A stretch of 64,000 bases of DNA from DASYLJ01 sp036009625 (lineage in GTDB: Bacteria; Desulfobacterota; Binatia; DP-6). Where the stretch lies: the NCBI GenBank assembly GCA_036009625.1, contig DASYLJ010000101.1:5894-69893 (forward strand). The letters run 5' to 3'. The notes beneath the pieces are model-generated. The model made no database searches. It was not told the origin of the DNA and was given only the letters and a program-made list of their open reading frames with translations. Made by a program: the position numbers and the translations under genes. Positions 37,353 through 45,110 of this stretch are shown here, in pieces (position 1 is the first letter of the stretch; each line of letters opens with the position of its first letter).

Positions 37353-37790
37353 TCAGCGATCTCCCTTGAACATCATGCGGTTGTCGATCGTCGCGAGGTG
37401 CTCGTCGCGATCGTTCGTGATCATGAAGCGGACCACCAGGAAGATCATCGTGCCGGTGCGGCCGGTCTTCTCGTAGACGTCGTGCAGCGTGGAGACCACC
37501 CGCACCATGTCGCCGGGACGGATGGGTACGCCGAACTCGATGTCCTTGCCGGCATCGAGGCTCATGCGCGGGTTGAGACCGGCCGGCAGGTCGTCGGGGA
37601 GGAACTTCCGGCTGCGGTACCGCACGCAGTACGTCGGATGGCCGATCAGATCGGGACCAGGCTCGACGTAGCAGGGGGTGGTCTCGCCCAGCGCGCGCGC
37701 GAACGCGATCAGCGACTCGGCGGTGACGGGCTCGGCGTCGGCACGGTCGAACTCGCGACCGAGGATGGAACGATCGAACTCCAGGGGCAT
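37353..37790 (-). CDS. FAS1-like/MaoC N-terminal dehydratase domain protein
   Basis: A 145-aa hot-dog-fold protein resembling the N-terminal half of MaoC-type double hot-dog hydratases (PF13452-like): PLEFDRSILGREF at the start, DLIGHPTYCVRYRS, and a C-terminal RFMITNDRDEHLATIDNRMMF. ATG 37790 lies ten bases after a TAGCTT box. It is followed by the second hot-dog gene with one base between, so the two polypeptides probably make one acyl-CoA hydratase. Confidence 0.8.
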   Translation of the reverse strand: MPLEFDRSILGREFDRADAEPVTAESLIAFARALGETTPCYVEPGPDLIGHPTYCVRYRSRKFLPDDLPAGLNPRMSLDAGKDIEFGVPIRPGDMVRVVSTLHDVYEKTGRTGTMIFLVVRFMITNDRDEHLATIDNRMMFKGDR

Positions 37791-37800
37791 GACCCGGGCG

Positions 37801-37829
37801 AAGCTAGGCGAACCGCCGGTACGCCGCAA
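37801..37829 (-). promoter_or_regulatory. Promoter of the hot-dog hydratase pair
   Basis: Minus strand TTGCGG (37824-37829), 17-base spacer, TAGCTT (37801-37806), ten bases before ATG 37790. Confidence 0.55.
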
Positions 37830-37836
37830 GGTGCGA

Positions 37837-38904
37837 TCAAACGCCGAAACGTCCGAGCAGTCGCTGCACCAGCCAGATGATGATCGGCAGTACCAGCGTG
37901 GTGATGAACCCCGTCGCCGTGGAGACGTCCCACGGCCAGGTCGAGATGCGGGTGAGCGCCTCGCGCTCCGTGACGATCGACGACAGCTGGTTGTTGAGCT
38001 TGTCGGCGTCCGTGAGCACGTCCTGGTCGACGCGCTCGTGCAAGCGACCGACGATGCGTTCGAAACGGGCGCCGGCCTCCTCCAGCAGCCGATGTTTCTC
38101 GGCGACGAGGCGCAGGTGCATCCCGTACAGCGGCAGGAGGAAGCACGCCACGGCGGTCGGCACCATGGCGACGATCAGCAGCTTCAGCAACGGGGTGTCG
38201 TGCACGATCTCGGGTCGGACGGCGGCGATGTAGTAGGCCAGCAGCAGGAAGCTCATCCCGGTGCGGGCAGTCAGGCGCGAGAAGGCGTAGAGCGGCTTGG
38301 CGCGGAAGAGGCTGACCTTCCGGGCGAGGCCGTGGATCAGGTCCACCATCCAGAGCTGCCGGATCGCCTGCGCCGTGCTGATGCCGACCACGGCCAGCGT
38401 GAACAAGCCCACCGGGGCCAGAATCAGGGCGCTCGACAGGCGCGACGCCCCGAACTGCATCATGATCCAGTCGGGGAGGAGGGCCGCGTTGACGACGTAC
38501 GCCAGCATCCCGAACGCAGTGACCACCCACGTCGTGCGTGCAGGCAGCGTGGTGAGCTCGTAGCGCAGGCGGTGGAACTCCTCGTCGCCCACGGCCAACG
38601 CGGAACGGAAGCCGTCCATGGCCGCCGCCGCCGCCCGATCGAGACGGAAGCGGACCCAGAGGAGGTACGGCGCGATGACGACGATGAACGTGCGCCCCAG
38701 ATCGAACGTGCCGAATGGCAGGACATCGTTCGACCACAGCAGCGCCGTCGTCCAGAGCCACTCGACGAGGAGTATCGCGAGAACGTAGAGGCCGTCCGGT
38801 CCCGGCAGCCGGTCGATCCGATCGAGCAGCAGGTCGAGCCAGCCGGGGACGTAGTGACGCTCCCGAACTCTCCGTAGTCCCCGCTCGACAGCCGCCGGCT
38901 TCGT
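37837..38904 (-). CDS. Multi-helix membrane protein, unrecognised, probable ACG start
   Basis: Open and stop-free from 38904 to 37837. The first conventional start, ATG 38619, would discard two convincing helices (LYVLAILLVEWLWTTALLW and TFIVVIAPYLLWV) encoded in the same frame upstream. Before them, GAGGAGGAA is five bases from an ACG codon at 38904, giving 355 aa. I see about six helices, a helical cytoplasmic segment (HERVDQDVLTDADKLNNQL) and a C-terminal helix. No family was recognised. It lies 16 bases after the methyltransferase stop and is the last gene of the lipid-type operon. Confidence 0.65.
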   Translation of the reverse strand, partial: TKPAAVERGLRRVRERHYVPGWLDLLLDRIDRLPGPDGLYVLAILLVEWLWTTALLWSNDVLPFGTFDLGRTFIVVIAPYLLWVRFRLDRAAAAAMDGFRSALAVGDEEFHRLRYELTTLPARTTWVVTAFGMLAYVVNAALLPDWIMMQFGASRLSSALILAPVGLFTLAVVGISTAQAIRQLWMVDLIHGLARKVSLFRAKPLYAFSRLTARTGMSFLLLAYYIAAVRPEIVHDTPLLKLLIVAMVPTAVACFLLPLYGMHLRLVAEKHRLLEEAGARFERIVGRLHERVDQDVLTDADKLNNQLSSIVTEREALTRISTWPWDVSTATGFITTLVLPIIIWLVQRLLGRFGV

Positions 38905-38920
38905 GGCTTCCTCCTCGTCC

Positions 38921-39991
38921 TCAGGGACGCACGACGTAGAACGCGTTGATCGGATGCCCGAGCTCGAGCGGCTCGAACGACGCGAAGCCCGCCTCCTGCG
39001 TCATGCGACGCGCGAGGTCCGCCGTGAGCCCCAGCGTGCCGAGCCCTGCCCCACCGGGCTCGGACAGCGCCGACGACATGCACGTCAGTACCGACGTGCC
39101 GTACATCATGGCCGCCATCGGGTTGCGCGCGACGTTGGCCTCGTAGCTCTCGCGCGCCTTGATGTCGCAGATGAGCCACACACCGTCGGGACGGATCGCC
39201 GAACGGATCGCGCCCATGACCGCCTGTGGGTGGGTCATGTCGTGCAGGCAGTCGAACGTCGTGACGAACGCGAAGCGACCGTCCGTCGGTAGCGGATCGC
39301 GTCGCGCATCGTGGAACGTGACGTTGGAGATGCCGGCCGTGGCGCGGTTCTCCTCGGCGCGGCCGAGCGCGTACTCCGAGACGTCCCAGCCGTGGAACGT
39401 CGACCGCGGGAATGCCTTCGCCATCTCGATCAGGGCCACGCCACTGCCGCAGCCGACGTCCGCCACCGTGGCTCCCGCGGCGAGAACGTCGGTCAGGCCC
39501 GGAACCGCGGGCAACGCCAGCGGCACCAGCAAGGCGCGGAACCAGGGCGCGAAGCCGCGCTCGATACCGGCCGCACCCTCGGGACCGAAGGCGTCGTACG
39601 GCAGCCCGACGCCGGTGCGGAAGGCCTCCGGCAGGAGGTCGACCACGCTCATCATCTGCGGGAAGTGCGAGAAGAAGCCGGCGCCGAAGGCGGGTGACGC
39701 TTCCTCGGCGAGCACGGCGCGGCCCTCGGCGGAGAGCGCGAAGCGGCCGTCGCCGCGATGCTCGAGCACTCCGGCGGCACCCTGCTGATGGAGCCATTCG
39801 CGTACCCAGCGCTCGGCGAGGCCGGTACGTGCGGCCAGCGCGACGCTATCCGTGGGCTCGCCATCGGCCAGCGCCCGATAGAGGCCCAGGCGATCGCCGA
39901 GGCAGATCATCGCCGACGTCATGGCACCACCGAGGGCCCCGAAGACGACCTTCGCGTAGGCCTTGAGTCGGTCGACGTCGAGCTCGGCCAT
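38921..39991 (-). CDS. SAM-dependent methyltransferase, Rv2258c-like
   Basis: A 356-aa class I methyltransferase with a winged-helix-like N-terminal domain (VALAARTGLAERWVREWL) and a SAM-binding GxGxG region VADVGCGSGVALIEMAKAFP, then FDCLHDMTHP and DGVWLICDIKA. This architecture matches the Rv2258c-like group whose substrates are largely unknown. ATG 39991 shares one base with the upstream stop (TGATG). Confidence 0.85.
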   Translation of the reverse strand: MAELDVDRLKAYAKVVFGALGGAMTSAMICLGDRLGLYRALADGEPTDSVALAARTGLAERWVREWLHQQGAAGVLEHRGDGRFALSAEGRAVLAEEASPAFGAGFFSHFPQMMSVVDLLPEAFRTGVGLPYDAFGPEGAAGIERGFAPWFRALLVPLALPAVPGLTDVLAAGATVADVGCGSGVALIEMAKAFPRSTFHGWDVSEYALGRAEENRATAGISNVTFHDARRDPLPTDGRFAFVTTFDCLHDMTHPQAVMGAIRSAIRPDGVWLICDIKARESYEANVARNPMAAMMYGTSVLTCMSSALSEPGGAGLGTLGLTADLARRMTQEAGFASFEPLELGHPINAFYVVRP

Positions 39992-40515
39992 CAGTGTTCC
40001 AGCGTGAAGTACAGCACGCAGGCGTACGCCGAGCCGGCACGATAGTTCATGCGCGCCAGCAGCAGGCCGGGCCCGAGCCGCCGCACCTCGCCGACGATGC
40101 CGCGCATCGGCAGCAGGTTCTCGTCGACGTCGTAGTCGAGCTGGACGCACGGACCGGTGCCGTCGAGTGCGAGGGTGAGCTTCACGCGGTACGCCGCGAA
40201 GCTCAGTTGTCCCGTCCCGACGCCCCAACGATTGACGCCGTGGTCACCCGCGAAGCGCTTCGCGCGCCAGACGTTGAGCGGCGTGCGGAGCACGGCGTAG
40301 ATGCCGTCGCGCAACCAGATCGGCAGCCGGTCGATGCCGAGCACGCCCATGAGCGAGCCGCGGAGATCACCGCGCAGCTCCGAGAGCTCGGGCACCGGAA
40401 GCGCCGCGAAGAGAGCGTCGAGCTCGGCGCGCGAGCGACGCGCGAGCGAGCGCGCGTCGACTGCCTCGGGGCGGAAGCCGGTGTCGGTGACGGGGATGCG
40501 GATGGCCTGTTCCAT
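39991..40515 (-). CDS. Hypothetical protein between methyltransferase and GMC oxidase
   Basis: A 174-aa soluble protein preceded by an excellent GGAGG five bases before ATG 40515. The first half is helical (RRSRAELDALFAALPVPE), the second half looks like a beta-barrel (GVGTGQLSFAAYRVKLTLAL, VQLDYDVDENLLPMRGIVG), ending YACVLYFTLEH. The layout recalls lipocalin-like proteins but I do not recognise the family. It is tightly packed in the operon (one base from the methyltransferase, 17 from the oxidase), so it likely handles the same lipid-like substrate. Confidence 0.75.
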   Translation of the reverse strand: MEQAIRIPVTDTGFRPEAVDARSLARRSRAELDALFAALPVPELSELRGDLRGSLMGVLGIDRLPIWLRDGIYAVLRTPLNVWRAKRFAGDHGVNRWGVGTGQLSFAAYRVKLTLALDGTGPCVQLDYDVDENLLPMRGIVGEVRRLGPGLLLARMNYRAGSAYACVLYFTLEH

Positions 40516-40532
40516 GATTTCCTCCGTGGACG

Positions 40533-42014
40533 TCAGTGCATCAAAGCGGCCTGGCGCTCGGCGAGCGCCGCGATCGTGAGCGACGGCGGGATGCCGGGCG
40601 AGCGTGGGTAGAGCGCACCGTCGGCGATGAAGAGCCCGGGATTGCCGAAGACCTCTCCGGTGTGGTCGACGACCCCGTCGTCGGGAGTCTTCCCGATCGA
40701 CGCGCCACCGAGCGGGTGCACCGTGCCGACCCGCGGCGCGCCGCGCCCTGACGGCACGTTCAGATAGAGACGGCGCGCGCCGTAGGGACGGCTCACGACC
40801 TCGATGGCGTGCTCGATGTCGTCGAACAGCGCGGGGTCGACGTCGCGGCCGGCGCTGGTACGGAGCGCGCTGCCGTCGAAGGTGATCTCGCCGGTGGATG
40901 CGTCGCGTCCCATGGCGAGCAGCAGCGCCGCCCGTCCGAGCCGGCGCTTCAGCGACCGCGGCAGCGGCATGGCGGCGAGCGGCAGCCCGACCTCGCCGAC
41001 GATGAAGCGGGCGCGACGCACGAAGGCGTTCAGGGCAGCCCCCCGGCCCACATCGGTCACCGTCTGCGTGTCGGCGGCGATCGCGAGCAGATCGCCGTTC
41101 GGCGAGAAGTGACGGCCGAGCGCAGGCGGCAGATAGGGCAGCGCGCCGTGGCGATCGCGCGCCTGGAAGAGCAGCCGGATGGTGTTGAGCGATCCGGCGG
41201 CCAGCACGAGGCGCGGCGCGTCCACCTGCTGCTGCGCACCGGTGCGGTGATCGCGGTAGCGCACGCGATAGCGACCGTCCTCACGCCCGATCGCGACCAC
41301 CTCGCACAACGGCCGCAGCTCGGCGCCGTGGCGCAGTGCGATCGGCACGTAGGTGAGGTCGAGCGTCGTCTTGGCGCGCTCGGTGCAGCCCATGACGCAG
41401 CAGCCGCAGTGCGTGCAGCTCGACTGCATCACGCCGGCGGCGTTCACCCGCTTCTCGGGGCGCGCCGGATCGCTGCTCCACATGATCCCCAGGTCGGGAT
41501 AGACGGGTGGACCCAGGCCCGCCTCGACGGTGGCACGCTCGAAGGCCTGGTTCTTGTCCGGACGGACGGGGATGGGCGACGGACGCAGCACCGACCGCAC
41601 GCGCCCGAACCACGGCGCCATCTCGCCGCCGGTGATCTCGTCGGGAAAGGCGTCGAAGAATTCCGCGTCGGGCGCCTCGAGCACGTTGGTGTAGATCAGC
41701 GAGCCGCCGCCCACGCCGCTGCCGGTCACGACGTCGAGGTGCTCGAAGGCGTGCATCTCGTAGAGGCCGTCGGCGTTGACGAGGACCTCTCGCGACCGTC
41801 GACCGCGCGCCCAGCGCACGCTGCGGACGGACTTCCGCAACCCGAGCACGCCGCGTGGGAACGCGCGACGATCGGCCGCGGGCTGGCCCTCACCCGCCGG
41901 GCCCCACCACGGCCCACGCTCGAGGATCAGGACGCGCAGGCCGCGTTGCGCGAGCCGGGCCGCGGTGACCGCGCCGCCGAAGCCGGAGCCGATGACGATG
42001 ACGTCGGGGGTCAC
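40533..42014 (-). CDS. GMC oxidoreductase, cholesterol-oxidase-like, with Cys cluster
   Basis: A 493-aa FAD-dependent oxidoreductase. FAD loop GSGFGG (9-14), VVTGSGVGGGSLIY, and the C-terminal VGTVHPLGGASIG with the conserved active-site His. A cysteine cluster CTHCGCCVMGC (Cys200, 203, 205, 206, 210) lies where bacterial cholesterol-oxidase-like GMC proteins have one, followed by AKTTLDLTY. GTG 42014 overlaps the PHP gene stop (GTGA). Likely oxidises a secondary alcohol of a sterol, terpene or fatty alcohol; the substrate is inferred. Confidence 0.88.
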   Translation of the reverse strand: MTPDVIVIGSGFGGAVTAARLAQRGLRVLILERGPWWGPAGEGQPAADRRAFPRGVLGLRKSVRSVRWARGRRSREVLVNADGLYEMHAFEHLDVVTGSGVGGGSLIYTNVLEAPDAEFFDAFPDEITGGEMAPWFGRVRSVLRPSPIPVRPDKNQAFERATVEAGLGPPVYPDLGIMWSSDPARPEKRVNAAGVMQSSCTHCGCCVMGCTERAKTTLDLTYVPIALRHGAELRPLCEVVAIGREDGRYRVRYRDHRTGAQQQVDAPRLVLAAGSLNTIRLLFQARDRHGALPYLPPALGRHFSPNGDLLAIAADTQTVTDVGRGAALNAFVRRARFIVGEVGLPLAAMPLPRSLKRRLGRAALLLAMGRDASTGEITFDGSALRTSAGRDVDPALFDDIEHAIEVVSRPYGARRLYLNVPSGRGAPRVGTVHPLGGASIGKTPDDGVVDHTGEVFGNPGLFIADGALYPRSPGIPPSLTIAALAERQAALMH

Positions 42015-42661
42015 GTCGTCACCGGACGCTGGCGGAAGTCGACCGCGCGACACCGCCCCGCGCGCAGCTCGCGCACCAGATCGTCGATGGTGCGGATGTC
42101 GACGTCGAACTCCGTGGCGCAGATGCCGACGAAGCTGACGAGGTGCGCATCGCTGCCGCCGTAGCCCGAGTAGCCGTGCGTGCGCATCAGCTCGGCGACG
42201 CGTGCGTCCTCGCCCTTCTTGCTGCCGCCGTTGATGGCCTCGACGGCGACCACGCCGTCGAGGTGCGGTCGAGTCTCGTAGTGCGCGCACAGCCCCACGT
42301 TGGGCCGGCCCGGATGACACGGCAGCGCGACGCCGCCGAGTCGCCACACCTCGCTTACGACCTCCTGCGCCGGCAGTCGCACGTTGGCGAAGTCGAAGCG
42401 CCCGAGGATGTCCTCGTTGACGCCGTAGACCAGCACGTGACCGTAGTCGGTCTCGACCTCGGCCGCGTTCAGGATGACGAAGCCGTACTGGTCTTCGAGA
42501 TCGCGGTAGTCGCGATGCAGGTCGAACTGGCGGTGCTCGGTGAGGACGATGCCGTCGAGCGGTCGCTCCTCGCGCTTGCGCTGCAGGATGCGGAGATACG
42601 CCTCGACGGGTGCGCGGCTGTCGTCGGAGAGCTCGGAGTGCAGATGCAGGTCGAGGATCAT
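42011..42661 (-). CDS. PHP-domain metal-dependent phosphoesterase
   Basis: A 216-aa PHP-fold protein. The first metal motif HLHS (6-9) in MILDLHLHSELSDDSRAP, TEHRQFDL, AEVE, CHPGRPN and GGSDAH supply the expected histidines and acids. Such proteins hydrolyse phosphomonoesters or act as small-molecule phosphatases. ATG 42661 overlaps the DUF35 stop (ATGA). Its place in a thiolase/oxidase operon is unusual and its substrate is unknown. Confidence 0.82.
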   Translation of the reverse strand: MILDLHLHSELSDDSRAPVEAYLRILQRKREERPLDGIVLTEHRQFDLHRDYRDLEDQYGFVILNAAEVETDYGHVLVYGVNEDILGRFDFANVRLPAQEVVSEVWRLGGVALPCHPGRPNVGLCAHYETRPHLDGVVAVEAINGGSKKGEDARVAELMRTHGYSGYGGSDAHLVSFVGICATEFDVDIRTIDDLVRELRAGRCRAVDFRQRPVTT

Positions 42662-43071
42662 GATGCCGGACGGAACTTCGGCAGCGTCACGTCGGGCGTG
42701 ACGTCGTCGAAGACCACCTCCACCGGCATCCCGATGCGGACCTGGTCGGGCGCGCACTCGACGACGTTGGTCATCAGGCGCGGCCCTTCCGCCAGCTGGA
42801 CGATGGCGAGCACGTACGGCAGCTCCTCGCGGAACCCCGGCGCCTGATTTTGATGCGTGACGGTGTAGCTGTAGACGACGGCCTTGCCGCTCGACCGCAC
42901 CCACTCGATGGCCCCCGACAGGCAGTTGGTGCAGAGCGCGCGCGGCGGCAGACGCAGCGTGCCGCAGTCGCGGCAGCGCTGCACGCACAGCTCGTGCCGA
43001 GCCAGCGCCTCCCACCAGCCGCGCGACTCCTCGTCGATGCGCGGCAGCGGCTTGCGGTACTTGTCGCTCAT
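42658..43071 (-). CDS. DUF35 OB-fold/zinc-ribbon acyl-CoA-associated protein
   Basis: A 137-aa protein with an N-terminal rubredoxin-like zinc ribbon (CRDC, Cys33-36, and CTNC, Cys47-50) and a C-terminal OB fold (VVYSYTVTHQNQAP to VFDDVTPDVTLPKF). Such DUF35 proteins pair with thiolase-like enzymes; in steroid degraders they form the Ltp2-ChsH2 retro-aldolase. ATG 43071 overlaps the thiolase stop (ATGA), supporting a complex with the product of that gene. Confidence 0.88.
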   Translation of the reverse strand: MSDKYRKPLPRIDEESRGWWEALARHELCVQRCRDCGTLRLPPRALCTNCLSGAIEWVRSSGKAVVYSYTVTHQNQAPGFREELPYVLAIVQLAEGPRLMTNVVECAPDQVRIGMPVEVVFDDVTPDVTLPKFRPAS

Positions 43072-44219
43072 GGCCGCCCCAGGATCATCGTGACCCCGCT
43101 GTGACGCTGGCCGAGCATGCCGCCGGTGCCGTGCACCAGTGCCAGCGCCGCGTCCGGCACCTGCGCTGCTCCGCGCTCGCGCCGGAGCTGCTTCGTGGCC
43201 TCGATGACGAGGAAGATGCCGCGCATGCCGGGATGGTTCGAAGACAGTCCGCCGCCGTCGGTGTTCACCGGCAACGCCCCGCCGAGGCCGATGCGACCAT
43301 TCGCGCAGAACGCCCCACCCTCACCCGGTTTGCAGAAGCCCAGCGCCTCGAGCGTCGCCAGCACCGTGATGGTGTACGAGTCGTAGACCATGCACATGTC
43401 GATGTCGTCGTGCGTGACGCCGGCACGCTGGAAGGCCAGCGGGCCCGACTGCCGCGCCGCGATGTCGAGCAGGTCGCGATCGCCGATGCCCTGATGGCGC
43501 ACGGCCTCGGCGCCGCCGAGGATCACGACCGACGGCTTGGCGAGGTCGCGCGCGCGCTCCGCCGACGTCAGCACCAGCGCGCCACCGCCGTCGGAGATGA
43601 TGCAGCAGTCGAGCAGGTGGAGCGGCGACGAGATGATGCGCGACGCCGTTACGTCCTCGATGGTGATCGGATCGCGGTACTTCGCCTGCGGGTTGAGCCC
43701 GGCGTGCCGTCGCATGGTGACGGCGATCTCGGCGAGCTGCTCGCTGGTGGTGCCGTACTCGTGCATGTGGCGCTGCGCGACGAGCGCGTAGGAGCCGACG
43801 ATGGTGGGGCCGAAGGGCGACTCGAAGTGGTCGGGCGGGTCGGACACCATGCCGCCACCGGTGCCGATCGCGAAGCGCTCCGACGCCGCCGTGGAGCCGT
43901 AGGTGACGAGCGCCACCGAGCACAGCCCGGCGTCGATGGCAGCCGCCGCGTGCAGGCAGTGCGACACGAACGACGAGCCGCCGATCGCCTGCGAGTCCAT
44001 GTAGCAGGGCTTCAGGTTCAGGTGCTGCGCCAACGACATGATGCCGATCGGCCCGACGCCGCTCGTGAACAGCCCGTCGACGTCGTGGATGCCGAGCCCG
44101 GCGTCGGCGAGCGCGCCACGCGCGCTCTCGGTGTGTATCTGGTACGCGGTTTTGTCCGGCGCGAACCGCGTCGGATGCTCGTACACGCCGGCGACGGCGA
44201 CGCGGCCCCAGACACTCAC
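43068..44219 (-). CDS. SCP-x/Ltp2-type thiolase-like protein
   Basis: A 383-aa thiolase-fold protein. At the usual nucleophile position the sequence is QAIGGSSF (Ser82-Ser83) rather than the Cys motif of true thiolases, while VYDSYTITVL, NTDGGGLSSNHPG and VHGTGGMLG match the lipid-transfer-protein/SCP-x branch. That branch includes Ltp2-like retro-aldolases that act with DUF35 partners, and a DUF35 gene overlaps this one. GTG 44219 overlaps the hydrolase stop (GTGA). Aldolase rather than thiolase activity is my inference. Confidence 0.85.
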   Translation of the reverse strand: MSVWGRVAVAGVYEHPTRFAPDKTAYQIHTESARGALADAGLGIHDVDGLFTSGVGPIGIMSLAQHLNLKPCYMDSQAIGGSSFVSHCLHAAAAIDAGLCSVALVTYGSTAASERFAIGTGGGMVSDPPDHFESPFGPTIVGSYALVAQRHMHEYGTTSEQLAEIAVTMRRHAGLNPQAKYRDPITIEDVTASRIISSPLHLLDCCIISDGGGALVLTSAERARDLAKPSVVILGGAEAVRHQGIGDRDLLDIAARQSGPLAFQRAGVTHDDIDMCMVYDSYTITVLATLEALGFCKPGEGGAFCANGRIGLGGALPVNTDGGGLSSNHPGMRGIFLVIEATKQLRRERGAAQVPDAALALVHGTGGMLGQRHSGVTMILGRP

Positions 44220-45019
44220 GCGAGGCCCTCCGCGAACGCCGTCAGCAGGGCGTCGAACTGCGCGGTCTGCTCGAGCGGCACCTGATGGCCGGCCTTGGCG
44301 ACGACCTCGAGCCGCGCGCCGGGGATGGCTGCGGCCAGCGCCTCGGACTGCGCCGGCGGCGTCACCTTGTCGTCGATTCCCGCGACGACGAGCGTCGGCA
44401 CGCGGATGCCGGGGAGCGCCGCGCGGCCGTCGAACACGTCGCAGGCGAGCAGATCGGTGAGCCGCACGCGCGGATCGGTCTTCACCTGCTCCATCCAGGC
44501 CTCGCGCATCAGGTCCATGCCGGTGTCTGGCGAGAAGGTCTCGGTGGTGAACTGCTGCGGCAGGCGGCCGCGCACGACGTCGCGCGTGGTGGCGATGCTC
44601 TCGGGGGCCAGGGTGAAGCGCGCCGACGAGCAGACGAGCGCGAGGCCCCGCAGCGCTGGTCTCCGGGCCGCCACCACCTGGGCGACGGCGCCCCCCATGC
44701 TGCGACCGACGAGGACGCAGGGTCGCCGGCAGACCGCATCCAGGAACGCCTCGACGACGGCGGCAGCGACCGCGATCGACTCGGGCCCCTCGACGCCGGG
44801 AGAGCGACCGTGTCCCGGCAGGTCGAGCGCGACGACGCTGTGCGCACTGCCAAGGTCGTCGAGCTGCCGGCGCCACATGCCGGCGTTGCTGCCGGCCGCA
44901 TGGAGCAGGACGAACAGAGTGCCCCGATCGAGGCCCGGCGGCACGTCCGGGAGCGTGGTGGGACCCGTGTGCAGGTAGTGGACGGCGGTGCCGTCGAGGT
45001 CGACGTACTTGGAAGGCAA
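44216..45019 (-). CDS. Alpha/beta hydrolase
   Basis: A 267-aa alpha/beta-hydrolase-fold enzyme. Nucleophile elbow GRSMGG (Ser107), an acid near IDDKV (Asp216/217) and His245 in AGHQVP form the triad; HAAGSNAGMW is the oxyanion-hole region. The family includes C-C bond hydrolases and esterases of aromatic or steroid pathways (3-oxoadipate enol-lactonase-like). TTG 45019 is supported by a TTGACA-N18-TAGACA promoter ending eight bases upstream. First gene of the minus-strand operon running to 37837. Confidence 0.88.
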   Translation of the reverse strand: MPSKYVDLDGTAVHYLHTGPTTLPDVPPGLDRGTLFVLLHAAGSNAGMWRRQLDDLGSAHSVVALDLPGHGRSPGVEGPESIAVAAAVVEAFLDAVCRRPCVLVGRSMGGAVAQVVAARRPALRGLALVCSSARFTLAPESIATTRDVVRGRLPQQFTTETFSPDTGMDLMREAWMEQVKTDPRVRLTDLLACDVFDGRAALPGIRVPTLVVAGIDDKVTPPAQSEALAAAIPGARLEVVAKAGHQVPLEQTAQFDALLTAFAEGLA

Positions 45020-45027
45020 GGCGTTCC

Positions 45028-45057
45028 TGTCTAGGTCCGGCGTGCGGGAGCTGTCAA
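45028..45057 (-). promoter_or_regulatory. Promoter of the hydrolase-thiolase-GMC operon
   Basis: Minus strand perfect TTGACA (45052-45057), 18-base spacer, TAGACA (45028-45033), eight bases before TTG 45019. Confidence 0.6.
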
Positions 45058-45070
45058 TTCCGCGTCTGCC

Positions 45071-45098
45071 TCAAGAACGGTCAGCGGACGGCCGATAA
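45071..45098 (+). promoter_or_regulatory. Sigma-28 (FliA)-type promoter of motAB
   Basis: GCCGATAA (45091-45098) is an exact match to the flagellar sigma-28 -10 consensus, 12 bases before the motA ATG. Upstream at 12 bases is TCAAG (45071-45075), a partial match to the TAAAGTTT -35. Confidence 0.65.
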
Positions 45099-45110
45099 CC
45101 CGACGGAATC

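Noticed and set aside
37837..38904. Membrane protein as a frameshifted pseudogene
   Set aside because: The frame is open for 356 codons with coherent helices and a good ribosome site at the start, so a near-cognate start is a simpler reading, although an indel upstream is not excluded.
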